A stretch of DNA of 64,000 nt. Origin: Actinomycetota bacterium. Its GTDB lineage: Bacteria; Actinomycetota; Actinomycetes; S36-B12. The position numbers and the translations under genes are program-made. The stretch lies in assembly GCA_030645615.1 (NCBI GenBank), contig JAUSNB010000054.1, forward strand, positions 95,963 through 159,962, in the 5' to 3' direction. Below, piece by piece: positions 34,533-44,258 of this stretch. The notes under the pieces are model-generated. The model searched no databases. It was not told the DNA's origin and saw only the letters and a list, made by a program, of their open reading frames with translations. Numbering within the stretch: the first letter of the stretch is position 1; every line of letters starts with the position of its first letter.

Positions 34533-36589
34533 CCCTTCCCGTCGTGAGCCTCATGGCCGGCGAGCTTCCCGGCGAAGGGCACAAATACCGGCCGTTCCTC
34601 GACGTCGCCGGATCCACAGTCGTCCAGCGACACGTCGACGCCGTTCTGCGGGGGGTCGCGGACCCGCACCTCGTCTTCGCGATCCTCGACGAGCACGATC
34701 GCCGCTTCGGAGTCAGCGACACGCTCGCCGAGGTCGTGGCCGGGAGATGCACCTTCGAGATCGTCCGGCTGCGCGAGCGCACGAGCGGCCCGGCGCAGAC
34801 CGCGGTGCGGGCCATCGAGGCGGCACGGATCGAGGGTCCGGTGCTGGTGAGCGACGTCGACCACGCCGTCGATCCGCGGTCGCTCCTGCTGGCCACCGGC
34901 CAGCCTGACGTGGCCTGCGTCCTGCCCACCTGGAGCCTGCGCGGCGAGGACCTGCGCAACTGGGCGGTGGCCGCGGTTGCGGGCGATCGGGTCGTCGGGA
35001 TCCAGGAGAAGCGCCTTCCGGACGGCGCAGGCGAGTTCGTCGGCGTCATCGGGTGCTACTGGTTCGCCGATGCCGCCGCGCTGGCCCGAACCCAGGCGTC
35101 AACGTCGGCGCGCTACCTGTCCGGGGTGGTGGCGGCGGTGATCGCGGACGGTGGCACGGTCGTCGCGGTGCCGATGGAGCAGGCCGACTTCTTCGGTGAC
35201 CAGGTCCGGCTGGCCACGGCGCGGGCCCGGATGGGTGGTCACGTCGGGACGCTGTTCTGCGACCTCGACGGGACCATCGTCGAGCACGAGGCAAAGCCGC
35301 GCTACGACGTCGCGCTGCGCCCGCTGCCCGGCAGCGTCGAGCGCCTGCAGCAGTGGCGCGACCAGGGCTACCTGATCGTGATCACCAGCGCGCGCGACCC
35401 GCAGGACGACGCGGCGCTGTCGCGGTCCCTGCACGAGGCCGGCATACCGTACGACCGGCTCATGCTGGGGCTGCCGAGCGGCCCGCGCGCGGTCATCAAC
35501 GATCGCAAGCCGTCGTCGTCACTCACCCCGCAGGCCGTCGCCCAGGAGGTCGACCGCGACGAGGGGCTGGCCCGAGTCCCGACCCCGGGCCGGCAACTGG
35601 AGGTACGCCGGCGCATGGTGGGCGGGTCCGGGGCCGAGACCCTCCTCGTCGAGGACGACGAGAAGTTCTTCGTGCGCAAGCGGGTGATGGTCACGCCCGC
35701 GACGGCCGACAAGGTGGAGCGGCTCCGCCTGCAGTACCGGCAGCTCGAGCGGTTCGGCCATCTCAGCCCTGGGATCACGCCAGCCCTCTACGGGGAGAGC
35801 CGCGACAGCTTTGAGTACTACTTCGACCTCGAGTACCTGCAGGAGCATCGCGAGGCGAGCACGTGCACGGCGGACGAGCAGGAGCGGGCGCTGGAGGACC
35901 TGCATGAGGCGCTGATCGGACGTGTCTACCGCTCGGTCTTCCGCAGCCCGACGCCGATCCCGGACTGGCTGGCATCCCACGTCGAGCGCAAGATCGCCGC
36001 CAAGCTTCCGGGCCTGCGGGAGACGCCCGAGCTCGCCGCGATCCTCGATGCAGACGAGCTCATCGTCAATGACGCGCGCCTGCGCGGGCCGATCGCAGCA
36101 ATCGACGAGTTGCTCGAGCTGGATGGCGGCCGGGTCCTCTCGCCGCGAGTCCTCGGTGCCGCGCACGGCGACCTCACCCTCGAGAACGTCCTGTGGCGCC
36201 CGGGAGACGTCCGGCTGATCGACATGGACGGCGCTGAGCACCTCGACGCCCTCGAGCTCGACTTCGGCAAGCTGCTGCAGTCCGTCGATGCCCGGTACGA
36301 GACCTGGGGTCACGACCCGAAGCCGCGGGTTCGCCGGCGTGCCGTGGGCGAGTACGACGTCGACCTCCCGGAGGCGAGCGTCATCGACCTCGAGCGGTTC
36401 CACGCGACGTGGGCGCCGATCCTCGCGGCCACGGCCGACGAGGCCAGGGCCAAGGGTGCCTTCTACCTCGCCCTGCACCTGATCCGGATGGCTCCTTTCC
36501 GCGCCGAGGAGTCGATCGGCACGGCGCAGTTCGCCCTGCTGCTTGCGTCCCGCTATCTGGGGAGTGCCCGCGAGATGCTGGCCTCGTGA
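34529..36589 (+). CDS. Trifunctional fusion: nucleotidyltransferase-HAD phosphatase-APH-like kinase
   Basis: 686-residue fusion of three enzyme domains. Residues 1-235: nucleotidyltransferase paralogous to the upstream gene, with a degenerate loop MAGELPGEGHKYRPF and metal motif SDVDHAVD (108-115). Residues 241-335: HAD hydrolase with DLDGTIVE (Asp245, Asp247), Ser287 in ITSARDP and Lys327 in NDRKPS. Residues 350-686: aminoglycoside-phosphotransferase-like kinase with HGDLTLEN (546-553) and LIDMDGAEH (563-571). The set fits phosphorylation, dephosphorylation and NTP activation of one small substrate, analogous to heptose or choline activation, but the substrate is unknown. The GTG overlaps the upstream stop by 4 bp. 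Confidence 0.85.
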   Translation: MTLPVVSLMAGELPGEGHKYRPFLDVAGSTVVQRHVDAVLRGVADPHLVFAILDEHDRRFGVSDTLAEVVAGRCTFEIVRLRERTSGPAQTAVRAIEAARIEGPVLVSDVDHAVDPRSLLLATGQPDVACVLPTWSLRGEDLRNWAVAAVAGDRVVGIQEKRLPDGAGEFVGVIGCYWFADAAALARTQASTSARYLSGVVAAVIADGGTVVAVPMEQADFFGDQVRLATARARMGGHVGTLFCDLDGTIVEHEAKPRYDVALRPLPGSVERLQQWRDQGYLIVITSARDPQDDAALSRSLHEAGIPYDRLMLGLPSGPRAVINDRKPSSSLTPQAVAQEVDRDEGLARVPTPGRQLEVRRRMVGGSGAETLLVEDDEKFFVRKRVMVTPATADKVERLRLQYRQLERFGHLSPGITPALYGESRDSFEYYFDLEYLQEHREASTCTADEQERALEDLHEALIGRVYRSVFRSPTPIPDWLASHVERKIAAKLPGLRETPELAAILDADELIVNDARLRGPIAAIDELLELDGGRVLSPRVLGAAHGDLTLENVLWRPGDVRLIDMDGAEHLDALELDFGKLLQSVDARYETWGHDPKPRVRRRAVGEYDVDLPEASVIDLERFHATWAPILAATADEARAKGAFYLALHLIRMAPFRAEESIGTAQFALLLASRYLGSAREMLAS

Positions 36590-37491
36590 CGGGGACGGGC
36601 GAGCCGCGCATGCCGCGGGTCCTGGTCGTCACGATGGCCGCGGGCGAGCCGCAACTGAACCGCGGGCGGGAATCCGTCGCCAGCCAGTCCTGCGTCTTGG
36701 CGACCCAGGTCGTTCTGGAGGGTCTCGGCATGGGGGAGGCCTTCGTCGCCGCCCGCGACCTGATCGTCGAGTCCGGGCCCGACTACGACTGGTTCCTCCT
36801 GCTGAATGCCGACATGGTGCTGGTCGCACCGGGGTCGCTCTCCGCGCTGATCCGCTGCGCCGATCGCCGCGGCGCGGCGCAGCGGCTGACCACACCGGTG
36901 CTCGACAGCTTCACCCGCAGCCAGATCAACGGGATACACCTCATCCGGGGCCGCTCCGCGCTCAATATCAGTGACGCCGAGGATGAGATCTTCCATGACA
37001 GTTGGGTTGCCGCGTTGACCGGAATCACGATCGACGGGGCGCGCAATCCGCAAGCCCTCCACGCTCCCGACCCTGACGTCCCGCAGTCACTGCGCTTCGG
37101 CCTGCAACGGGGGATGAAGGCCTTGGCCGGCGGGCCGCGCTCGGGCCGGTGGGACACCATCGACCTCGTCGTCGCGAATTGGCGCCACCGCCGGACACCG
37201 GCGCTGGACGCCGCGCTGCTCGGCATCCTGACGGGGCTCGGCCGGGGACCGGTCGAGCCGTACCCGGCCCTCGTGAACGAGTTCGACGCCGGTGGTGCCC
37301 GGCTGCTCGCCATGGCTGAGGAGGGCGCCGCCGGGCCATTCGTTTCTGTGTCCGTGCTCAGTCGACCCGGGGGCACCTGGCGACTGCACCATTCCCTGTT
37401 CGGCAGCTCCGCGGCGACGGCTCGGTCTTTCGCCGCCATGCGCAAGCGACAAGCCTGGCATGCTGCGGGGCGGTGGCGCGAGACGGTCTAG
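36586..37491 (+). CDS. Glycosyltransferase-like protein, GT-A type (probable GT2-like)
   Basis: 301 residues. PRVLVVTMAAGEPQLNRGRESVASQ opens a GT-A-like fold, and WFLLLNADMVLVAPGSL is the likely metal-binding region with the single Asp. Its C-terminal half is less conserved and contains no motif I can name. The GTG start overlaps the trifunctional gene stop (GTGA), and its end overlaps the convergent FkbM gene by 4 bp. Assignment as a glycosyltransferase is moderate. Confidence 0.65.
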   Translation: MTGTGEPRMPRVLVVTMAAGEPQLNRGRESVASQSCVLATQVVLEGLGMGEAFVAARDLIVESGPDYDWFLLLNADMVLVAPGSLSALIRCADRRGAAQRLTTPVLDSFTRSQINGIHLIRGRSALNISDAEDEIFHDSWVAALTGITIDGARNPQALHAPDPDVPQSLRFGLQRGMKALAGGPRSGRWDTIDLVVANWRHRRTPALDAALLGILTGLGRGPVEPYPALVNEFDAGGARLLAMAEEGAAGPFVSVSVLSRPGGTWRLHHSLFGSSAATARSFAAMRKRQAWHAAGRWRETV

Positions 37492-38426
37492 CGGCGCCGC
37501 CGGGAGGCGACCTGTCGGCGCGCCTCCTCGAGCCCGGCCAGCAGCAGCGGCGAGCGGCGGGCCGTGGCCCACGCAAACATGCGGGCGTCGCTGCGGGTGG
37601 CCGAGTTGACCACGACGGGATCGGCGTAGCCGTGGGCAGCCAGCAACGTGCGCTGGCCGGCGAGTTCCTCGGGTGTCAGGGCTTCCATGAGGATCACCGG
37701 CTCGTTCGCCGCCAGCACGTCGGCACCGCCTGCCAGCACGCCGGGCTCGCCCGACTCGACGTCGATCTTGATGAGGTCGACGCCCTCCTCGCCCGCCACG
37801 TCATCGAGTCGGCGGGTCTGAACCGGGATTCGTTCCCCGTCGCCGGTGGCGACCAGCGAGGCCAGGCTGGACTCCGGGGCACCCGTTGGCAGCACCAGCT
37901 CGGCCGTCCCATCGGCCGTGGCCAATGCCACCTGCAGCACGTCCACCCGGTCATCGAGTGCATTCGCTGCCACGTTCGCCCGCGCAAGGGCAGCCATCGC
38001 CGGGTTGGGCTCGATGGCCAGGACCCGGCAGTCGGGGTTGGCCAATGCCGCCGTGATCGAGTAGATGCCGCTGTACGCGCCGACGTCGACGACGGAACGC
38101 GACTCAGCCGCCAGGAGGCGGAACAGCCACCGGGCGGTGGGCTCCCAGCCGACCAGGCCAAGCCGGCAGGCGAACTGCAGGTCGTCGCCGGGCACCGAGA
38201 GGTAGCGGAACTCGACGGGCTCGGCCTGGACGACCAGATCCGAGTGCTGGGCTGATGGCAGGAGGGACAGCGACACCCTCGCCCTCCGCGCGACGGGAGA
38301 TCGGCCCGGGGTGATGGCGCGCACAGCCGAGAGGTAGGCCGGCAGGCCGCCGAGACGGGGGAGCGCCGCATCGACGACCCGCGCGGCGCCGGTGCGCACC
38401 AGGCCCGCTCCCGGAATGGAGGTCAC
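37488..38426 (-). CDS. FkbM-family SAM-dependent methyltransferase
   Basis: 312 residues. The SAM fold shows SVVDVGAYSGIYSITAAL, VLAIEPNPAMAALARANV, and DLIKIDVESGEPGVLAG, the FkbM family block. Probably O-methylates a sugar. GTG at 38426 overlaps the acyltransferase stop by 4 bp. Last gene of a five-gene minus-strand set starting with the sugar transferase at 42272. Confidence 0.88.
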   Translation of the reverse strand: MTSIPGAGLVRTGAARVVDAALPRLGGLPAYLSAVRAITPGRSPVARRARVSLSLLPSAQHSDLVVQAEPVEFRYLSVPGDDLQFACRLGLVGWEPTARWLFRLLAAESRSVVDVGAYSGIYSITAALANPDCRVLAIEPNPAMAALARANVAANALDDRVDVLQVALATADGTAELVLPTGAPESSLASLVATGDGERIPVQTRRLDDVAGEEGVDLIKIDVESGEPGVLAGGADVLAANEPVILMEALTPEELAGQRTLLAAHGYADPVVVNSATRSDARMFAWATARRSPLLLAGLEEARRQVASRRRR

Positions 38427-39547
38427 GACGACCGCGCCGCGAGCGAGCGCCGGGTCTTGTCCAGCAGCGGCCGCTCCAGCCACCGGTAGCAGGCGAGGCC
38501 GGCCAGGACGCCGATCGCGACGAGGGCCGCGAACACGGCTTGCGCGACAAGCCCCGTCGACAGGGAGTCCGGGAGGACCCGTGACAGGGCGAGCGATGCC
38601 ACGATGAGGACCGGGTAGTGCACCAGGTAGAGCGAGTACGAGGCGTCGCCGAGCGCCAGTCCGGCGCGGGGGGCGGGAGTCCCGGGGCGGGTCGCGCTGA
38701 CCCATACGAGCAGACCGGCCCAGATGGCCCAGTAGAGGACGTGGCCGTTGCCGGTGCCGATCCAGAAGGACAGGACCCCGGCCGCGGATTCCGGCCAGAT
38801 CATGGGGACGAGGAGCATGGCCGCGGCGAGCACCCCCAGGGCGACAGGTGGGCGGTAGCGGGTCCGCAGCACCAGCCACGCGACCGCGCAGCCGGCCAGG
38901 AACAGGAGGTTGAACCGCGAGAACAGGAAGGACGTGACCTCCCAGTTGTCGAGTGGCGTGGCGCCGGTGAGGTACCTGTTCCCGTCGCGCGACGCCCCCC
39001 AGTCGGCCACGAACTTGACGAGTGTCCCGCCCACGAGCAGCCCGACGATCGGGATCCAGGCCGCGCGCGGAAGCCAGACCACGAGCCCGAACACCACGTA
39101 GAACAGCACCTCGTGGGTGAGTGTCCAGCCGACGCTCAGGAGCGGGAGCGATTCCTGCGGGAGCAGCAGGAAGGACTTGACCAGGTAGGCCAGGCCCTGC
39201 TCGTCGTCCGCCCAGTACTCGGGCAGCAGGACGTACGCGGGGAGCAGCGCGGCGCTGATGACCCAATAGAGCGGGTAGATGCGGGTGAACCGCTTGGTGG
39301 CGTACGACATCGCACGGTCGGACTGGCTGACGTCGCGGGCGTGGATGTACACGATGATGAAGCCGCTCAGCACGAAGAAGAAGGCCACCCCGACGTCCGC
39401 ACCGAGAGCCACGCGGCCACCGAGGAACGACTGGTCCCAGTTGCGCTCCGCCAGCAGCGATGCGTGGGTGAGCACCACGAGAACGGCCGCCACTCCCCGG
39501 CCCACCTGGATCCACGGCAGTTGCCGCGCGGGCGGTGCCCCGCTCAC
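38423..39547 (-). CDS. Acyltransferase 3 family O-acyltransferase (OafA/YrhL-like)
   Basis: 374-residue membrane protein with about ten hydrophobic segments that O-acylates a carbohydrate. N-terminal IQVGRGVAAVLVVLTHASLL carries the catalytic His28, and the R-x-x-R-like FTRIYPLYWV and the late SYSLYLVHYPVLI blocks fit family 3. GTG at 39547 overlaps the GT4 stop by 4 bp; a longer reading (to 39652) overlaps that gene more. Confidence 0.9.
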   Translation of the reverse strand: MSGAPPARQLPWIQVGRGVAAVLVVLTHASLLAERNWDQSFLGGRVALGADVGVAFFFVLSGFIIVYIHARDVSQSDRAMSYATKRFTRIYPLYWVISAALLPAYVLLPEYWADDEQGLAYLVKSFLLLPQESLPLLSVGWTLTHEVLFYVVFGLVVWLPRAAWIPIVGLLVGGTLVKFVADWGASRDGNRYLTGATPLDNWEVTSFLFSRFNLLFLAGCAVAWLVLRTRYRPPVALGVLAAAMLLVPMIWPESAAGVLSFWIGTGNGHVLYWAIWAGLLVWVSATRPGTPAPRAGLALGDASYSLYLVHYPVLIVASLALSRVLPDSLSTGLVAQAVFAALVAIGVLAGLACYRWLERPLLDKTRRSLAARSS

Positions 39548-40698
39548 CGGTGCCCCGCTCCGAGGATCTGCGCATACGCCTGCGACAGGCGACCCAGGAC
39601 GGCACTCATCCTGCGCGACTCGGCCATGCTGGACCGGGCCGCGCGGCCCCACGCCTCGAACTCCGAGGTCGGCAGGTCGCGCAGCCGGGCAACAGCGCGC
39701 GCCAGGCCTGGGACGTCGGCCGGCGGAACGAGGATCCCGTCGACTCCGGCGGCCACCAGTTCGCGGCAGCCGCGGATGTCAGTGGCGATCGCGGGCCGGC
39801 CCGCCGCCATGCCCTGCATGAGCGACTGGGGCACGCCTTCGCGATAGCTGGGCAGCACGACCACGTTCGCCTGGCCGACGACCGTGCGCAGGTCGTCCGA
39901 TTCGAGCATCCCGGTCATGGTCACCCGCCCGCCCAGTCCCAGGGCAGCGATGGAATCCGCCAGCTCAGCCTCGACGCCGTCGCGATCCGTCGCCAGCTCG
40001 CTCCCGGCAATGGTGAGCCGCACTCCCGGCGTGGCGGCGACGGCCTCCAGCAGCTCGATCAGGCCCTTCTCGCGGACGAGGCGGCCCATGAAGACCAGAT
40101 GCAGCGCCTCGCCTCGGTCAGCGTCGGCCACCTTGAACCATGCATCGTCGACGCCGTTGCCGAGGTACGCGAGGGTGCCTCGGAACCCATGCTCCCGGGC
40201 AAGGTCGAGGTCCTCCTGGGACTGGTAGAGCGTGATGTCGGCGCGTCGCGTGAGCACCTTCTCGAGCCATTGCAGGGCCGAGTCGCGTCGGGCCCCCGAC
40301 CAGGTGTGGGCGTAGCCGTGGACCGTGTACGCAATACGCATGCGCGGCGGGAAGAGCACGCGCGGCAGCATCCGCGCGGGCAGGGCGGCCGCGGGCGTGT
40401 GCAGATGGAGGATGTCGGGGCGGATCTGCCAGGTGACCCGGATGAGCTGCGCCATTCCCCGGGCGATCCGCAGCGGCCGCATCGAGCGTGGAATGGCAAC
40501 CGGCAGCGGCCGGAACGGCGCCAGCGACGCGGGAAAGCCGTCCGAGTCGGGCGTGCTGGCCACCCTGACGTCGTAGCCCTGCTCAGCCAGGTACTGCAAC
40601 TGATTCAGCAGGAGCTTGGCCAGGGTGTAGGGCACGGCGGTGACGTGCAGCACGACGGGTGCACGCCCTGAGCCGGCGGGTGCGGGGCTAGCGGCCAT
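39544..40698 (-). CDS. Glycosyltransferase family 4
   Basis: 384 residues, GT-B fold. Donor-site features: LVFMGRLVREKGLIELLEAV, TIAGSEL and PSYREGVPQSLMQGMAAGRPAIATD. The N-terminal ILHLHTPAAALPAR and YTVHGYAH are common in this class. Start overlaps the epimerase gene by 11 bp. Specificity unknown. Confidence 0.9.
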   Translation of the reverse strand: MAASPAPAGSGRAPVVLHVTAVPYTLAKLLLNQLQYLAEQGYDVRVASTPDSDGFPASLAPFRPLPVAIPRSMRPLRIARGMAQLIRVTWQIRPDILHLHTPAAALPARMLPRVLFPPRMRIAYTVHGYAHTWSGARRDSALQWLEKVLTRRADITLYQSQEDLDLAREHGFRGTLAYLGNGVDDAWFKVADADRGEALHLVFMGRLVREKGLIELLEAVAATPGVRLTIAGSELATDRDGVEAELADSIAALGLGGRVTMTGMLESDDLRTVVGQANVVVLPSYREGVPQSLMQGMAAGRPAIATDIRGCRELVAAGVDGILVPPADVPGLARAVARLRDLPTSEFEAWGRAARSSMAESRRMSAVLGRLSQAYAQILGAGHR

Positions 40699-41659
40699 GC
40701 TCGGCCGCCTCGGCGTCGAGATCGGCGGCCAGTTGCCGGCCGAGCGTGACCCATCCGGCCGGGCCGACGGGCGGGACCCAGCCGGCCAGGGTAAGCCACG
40801 AGGTTCCCTGTACCTGGCCGAGCATCAGCAACTCGGCGCGGCGCGCATCGATGCGGGCGCGGCGCCACAGCCGGCCGCCCGCGTTCCCGAGCCCCAGGGT
40901 GGCGCGAGCCAGTCCCAGCGGGACCATTCGCGGCTCGCGCCCGCCCAGGACCGTGAGCAGTCGCGACGTCGTGATGCCCTCCCACGGGTGCAGGACGACG
41001 CCCGGCGGCGACTGGTCGGCGAGGACGAGGAACCGCACGGCGTCGCCCACGTTGCCGGCCAGCACCTGGGGCGTCGGCTGCGTCCCCGGTGCCGCCACCA
41101 CGGCCCACGGCGAGCGGGCCAGCCGGGCCAGCCGTCGCGTCATGGGGCGATCGGCGCCGTGGACCGAGGTCGGCCGATAGCGGATGGCTCCTCCGTCCGA
41201 CGCGTGGGCCACGGCCCGCTCGCCCAGCGCCTTGCTCCACGAGTATTGCGAGAACGGGGCCATGTCCTCGCTCTCGTCGAGCGTCCGGTCACCCTGGACG
41301 GCCGCGCTGCTGACGTGGACGACGCGGGTGACGCCCGCGTCCCGGCAGGCAACGGCCGCCATGCAGGCGAGCAGCGCGTTGGCCCCGGCGAGGGCCTCCC
41401 GATCGGCGCCGGCAGCGTCAGCGATCCCGGCGGCATTCACGAAGGCATCGCACCCCGCCAACGCTCCCGCCAGTCGCTCGGTCTCCGGATGGCTGCGTGC
41501 CTGCGCCAGCACGGCCGCGGGCGTCGTGGCATCCGAGCGGAGCCTCGGTGCGGCAACGGGGACGATGCGGGCATGCGGCCGTAGCGCCGCTGCGACGGCG
41601 GATCCGACGAATCCCGACGCGCCGAGGATGGCGACGACAGGCACCGACGGTTCAGCCAT
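40688..41659 (-). CDS. NAD-dependent epimerase/dehydratase family protein
   Basis: 323-residue extended SDR. GASGFVGSA (13-21) is the cofactor loop; Ser in HVSSAAV, Tyr139 and Lys143 in YSWSK are the catalytic triad. It probably makes or modifies an NDP-sugar used in this glycan. Four base pairs separate its start from the sugar transferase stop; its stop overlaps the GT4 gene. Confidence 0.85.
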   Translation of the reverse strand: MAEPSVPVVAILGASGFVGSAVAAALRPHARIVPVAAPRLRSDATTPAAVLAQARSHPETERLAGALAGCDAFVNAAGIADAAGADREALAGANALLACMAAVACRDAGVTRVVHVSSAAVQGDRTLDESEDMAPFSQYSWSKALGERAVAHASDGGAIRYRPTSVHGADRPMTRRLARLARSPWAVVAAPGTQPTPQVLAGNVGDAVRFLVLADQSPPGVVLHPWEGITTSRLLTVLGGREPRMVPLGLARATLGLGNAGGRLWRRARIDARRAELLMLGQVQGTSWLTLAGWVPPVGPAGWVTLGRQLAADLDAEAAEHGR

Positions 41660-41663
41660 GGCC

Positions 41664-42272
41664 TCAGTATCGCGGGGGTGGATGCAGCAGGTACGGCACC
41701 GTGAGGAACAGGAGGGTCAGGTCGCGGGTGAAGGCGATCGACCTGGCGTACTCGCCGTCGAGCAGCGCCTTCTCGGCCGTCGGCATGAAGTCGTATCCCT
41801 TCAGCTGGGCCAGGCCGGTCAGTCCTGGCCGCAGCGCGAGCGCGCCGTTGGCACGCCGGATCTCGATCAGTTCCACTTGCGACGGCAACGGCGGCCTCGG
41901 CCCGACGAAGCTCATCGATCCGTTGAGGACGTTGATGAGCTGCGGCAGTTCATCCAGGCTGAACCGGCGGATGAAGGCGCCCACCCTGGTAACGGGCAGG
42001 TCCGAGGCCTCGGCCGACTCGATGTTCCCGACGCCGGTGGGCATGCTCCGGAACTTGTTGATCATGAACGCCGACCCGTCGCGCCCGGTCCGCTGCTGGC
42101 GGAAGAGCACCGGCCGACCGTCGTCGACGAGGATCGCGATGGCCACGACGAGCGCGATCGGCGAGAGGACGATGGCGACGACGATGCCGACGGCCACGTC
42201 GAAGGCCGGCTTCACCCAGCGGGCGTATACGCCGCGCGCACGGTCGGGCACTCCCGGCTGCGGTGCGTCCAT
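41664..42272 (-). CDS. Initiating phosphoglycosyl transferase (bacterial sugar transferase, small PGT)
   Basis: 202-residue monotopic membrane enzyme that transfers a sugar-1-phosphate to undecaprenyl phosphate, starting the repeat unit. One N-terminal re-entrant helix (about 22-48), then KFRSMPTG, the Asp-Glu catalytic dyad in RFSLDELPQL, and NVLNGSMSFVGPRPPLP; the short length indicates the PglC-like small class rather than WbaP. The ATG has GAAGAGG 2 nt upstream. First gene of the minus-strand set, divergent from the ABC exporter with a 118-bp spacer. Confidence 0.92.
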   Translation of the reverse strand: MDAPQPGVPDRARGVYARWVKPAFDVAVGIVVAIVLSPIALVVAIAILVDDGRPVLFRQQRTGRDGSAFMINKFRSMPTGVGNIESAEASDLPVTRVGAFIRRFSLDELPQLINVLNGSMSFVGPRPPLPSQVELIEIRRANGALALRPGLTGLAQLKGYDFMPTAEKALLDGEYARSIAFTRDLTLLFLTVPYLLHPPPRY

Positions 42273-42333
42273 GACCTCTTCCGCGGTGGGTGGCAGGCAT
42301 CGTGGTGCGCGGTCATGCTAGCCGGAACGCGCT

Positions 42334-42339
42334 TACACT
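42334..42339 (+). promoter_or_regulatory. Putative -10 box in a TACACT-S-AAGGCG element before the ABC exporter
   Basis: TACACT with downstream AAGGCG at 42341-42346. The same 13-bp element (12 identical) occurs at 46102-46114 before the OmpA-like gene. A leader of about 45 nt precedes the ATG at 42391. Confidence 0.45.
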
Positions 42340-42390
42340 GAAGGCGCTCGAGCCGCAGTGGCGTCGCGGCTGGCTCAACCGAAGGGGACC

Positions 42391-44244
42391 ATGTCGATCT
42401 GGGCGAGCGTGCGGGCATCGCTGGCCCTGCTCGCGCCGCGCGACCGGAGGCGGGTCTACCTCGTCGTCATCGTTCAGTCGCTGCTGGCCTTGCTGGACCT
42501 CGTCGCCGTCGCGCTCATCGGCATCCTCGCTCTGCTCGCCGCGGGTGCGGGCGATAACCAGGTGCCCCCCCAGGTCGACAGCATCCTGTCGGCGTTCGGC
42601 GTGGGGGACGTCGAGCCCTACACGCTGGCCGTCTCGATCGCCGTCATCGCGGGCCTGCTGATGGTGAGCAAGAGCATCATCAGCTACACGATCACCCGTC
42701 GGGTCTTCGTCTTCCTGGCCCGACGACAGGCGCAGATCTCCAGCTCGCTTGCCTCCCGCATGCTCACCCGGCCGCTCCTGGACGTCCAGAGCCGGTCCAG
42801 CCAGGACATCGCCGTCGCGCTCACGCTGGGTGTCAACTCGCTGACCATGGGGGTGATCGGCCAGGGCACGATCTTCGTCACCGAGGTCGCCACGCTGACC
42901 GTCCTCGCGGCCGGACTCATGCTGATCGACCCGATGGTCACCGTCTTCACGTTCGTGTTCTTCGCGTTGGTCGGGTTCGGCCTGCACCGGGCGCTGGCCG
43001 GCTGGGCATCACGGCTCGGCGGCACCGCGGTGAGCACGCAGTCGGCGAGCATCGCGTCGGTTCAGGAGCTCATGCGGACGTACCGGGAGATCTCCGTGGC
43101 TGGTCGTCGGGGCGTGTACGTCGACGAGTTCCACCGGCTTCGCAGCAGCTACGCCGGCACCCAGGCCAGCCTGCAGATCATGGGCCAGTTGTCGAAGTAC
43201 GTCTTCGAGATCGCGCTGATCCTCGGTGGGGGACTGCTGGCGATCTCGCAGTTCCTCACGCGTGACGTAGAGGCCGCTGTGGCGATCATCGCCGTCTTCC
43301 TCGCGGCGGCCATGCGGATCATGCCCTCCCTCCTGCGCATGCAGTCCGCCGGGCTGCGCATCCGCACCGAGTCGGGCTATGCGACCCCTGCGCTGGCACT
43401 GGCTCGCGAACTCGACGAGACCGAGGGGAGCGTGGACGCCGCGACGGCGGCTCTCAGCTCCGACGTCACCGAGCGGCTGGTCCTCGGCTTCACGGAGGGC
43501 TTCGCCGACTTCGACGCATCGGTGCGCATGCGCGACGTGACCCTCACCTACCCCGGCGCGGACGCGCCTGCGATCGACGCGGTGTCGCTGACCGTGCCGA
43601 GCGCGACGTCGCTGGCCCTGGTCGGCGCGACGGGGACGGGCAAGTCGACGCTGGCCGACGTCATGCTCGGCGTGGTCAGGCCGGATGCCGGCTCCATCGA
43701 GATCTCAGGGGTCGAGCCGACCGAGGCGGTCATGCGGTGGCCGGGGGCGATCGCCTACGTGCCGCAGGACTCCGCGATCGTCACCGGCACCGTCCGCCGC
43801 AACGTGGCACTCGGACTGCCCGTCCAGATGATCGACGACGACCGAGTCTGGGAGGCCCTCGAGCGGGCCCACCTGGCCGACTTCCTGCACGGCCAGCGCG
43901 ACGGCCTCGACACCGTCGTTGGCGAGGAGGGCGTGCGGCTCAGCGGCGGCCAGCGGCAGCGGCTCGGCATTGCGCGGGCCCTGTACACGCGCCCGCACCT
44001 GCTCGTGCTCGACGAGGCCACGAGCGCACTCGATGCCGAGACGGAGGATGCGGTCGCCCGCACCCTGGCCGAGTTGAGCGGCAACGTGACCCTGGTCGTC
44101 ATCGCGCACCGGCTCGCGACGGTCCGGCACAGCGACCAGGTCGCCTTCCTCGACGACGGCCGACTGGTGGCGCTCGGCTCCTTCGAGGAAGTCCGCGAGC
44201 AGGCCCCGGCCTTCGATCGCCAGGCCCAGATGCTCGGCCTGTAG
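42391..44244 (+). CDS. ABC transporter, fused permease/ATPase (lipid-linked oligosaccharide or lipid flippase type)
   Basis: 617-residue half-transporter. Six transmembrane helices cover about residues 15-310; the ATPase has GATGTGKSTLADVM, LSGGQRQRLGIARALY and LLVLDEATSALDAE. Between genes for glycan initiation and a DUF4012 protein, a role flipping or exporting a lipid-linked saccharide is the best inference (PglK- or MsbA-like architecture). ATG 42391 is preferred over a GTG at 42358 because AAGGGG precedes it; the GTG would add 11 residues. Confidence 0.88.
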   Translation: MSIWASVRASLALLAPRDRRRVYLVVIVQSLLALLDLVAVALIGILALLAAGAGDNQVPPQVDSILSAFGVGDVEPYTLAVSIAVIAGLLMVSKSIISYTITRRVFVFLARRQAQISSSLASRMLTRPLLDVQSRSSQDIAVALTLGVNSLTMGVIGQGTIFVTEVATLTVLAAGLMLIDPMVTVFTFVFFALVGFGLHRALAGWASRLGGTAVSTQSASIASVQELMRTYREISVAGRRGVYVDEFHRLRSSYAGTQASLQIMGQLSKYVFEIALILGGGLLAISQFLTRDVEAAVAIIAVFLAAAMRIMPSLLRMQSAGLRIRTESGYATPALALARELDETEGSVDAATAALSSDVTERLVLGFTEGFADFDASVRMRDVTLTYPGADAPAIDAVSLTVPSATSLALVGATGTGKSTLADVMLGVVRPDAGSIEISGVEPTEAVMRWPGAIAYVPQDSAIVTGTVRRNVALGLPVQMIDDDRVWEALERAHLADFLHGQRDGLDTVVGEEGVRLSGGQRQRLGIARALYTRPHLLVLDEATSALDAETEDAVARTLAELSGNVTLVVIAHRLATVRHSDQVAFLDDGRLVALGSFEEVREQAPAFDRQAQMLGL

Positions 44245-44258
44245 CCCGCGGAGACGTG

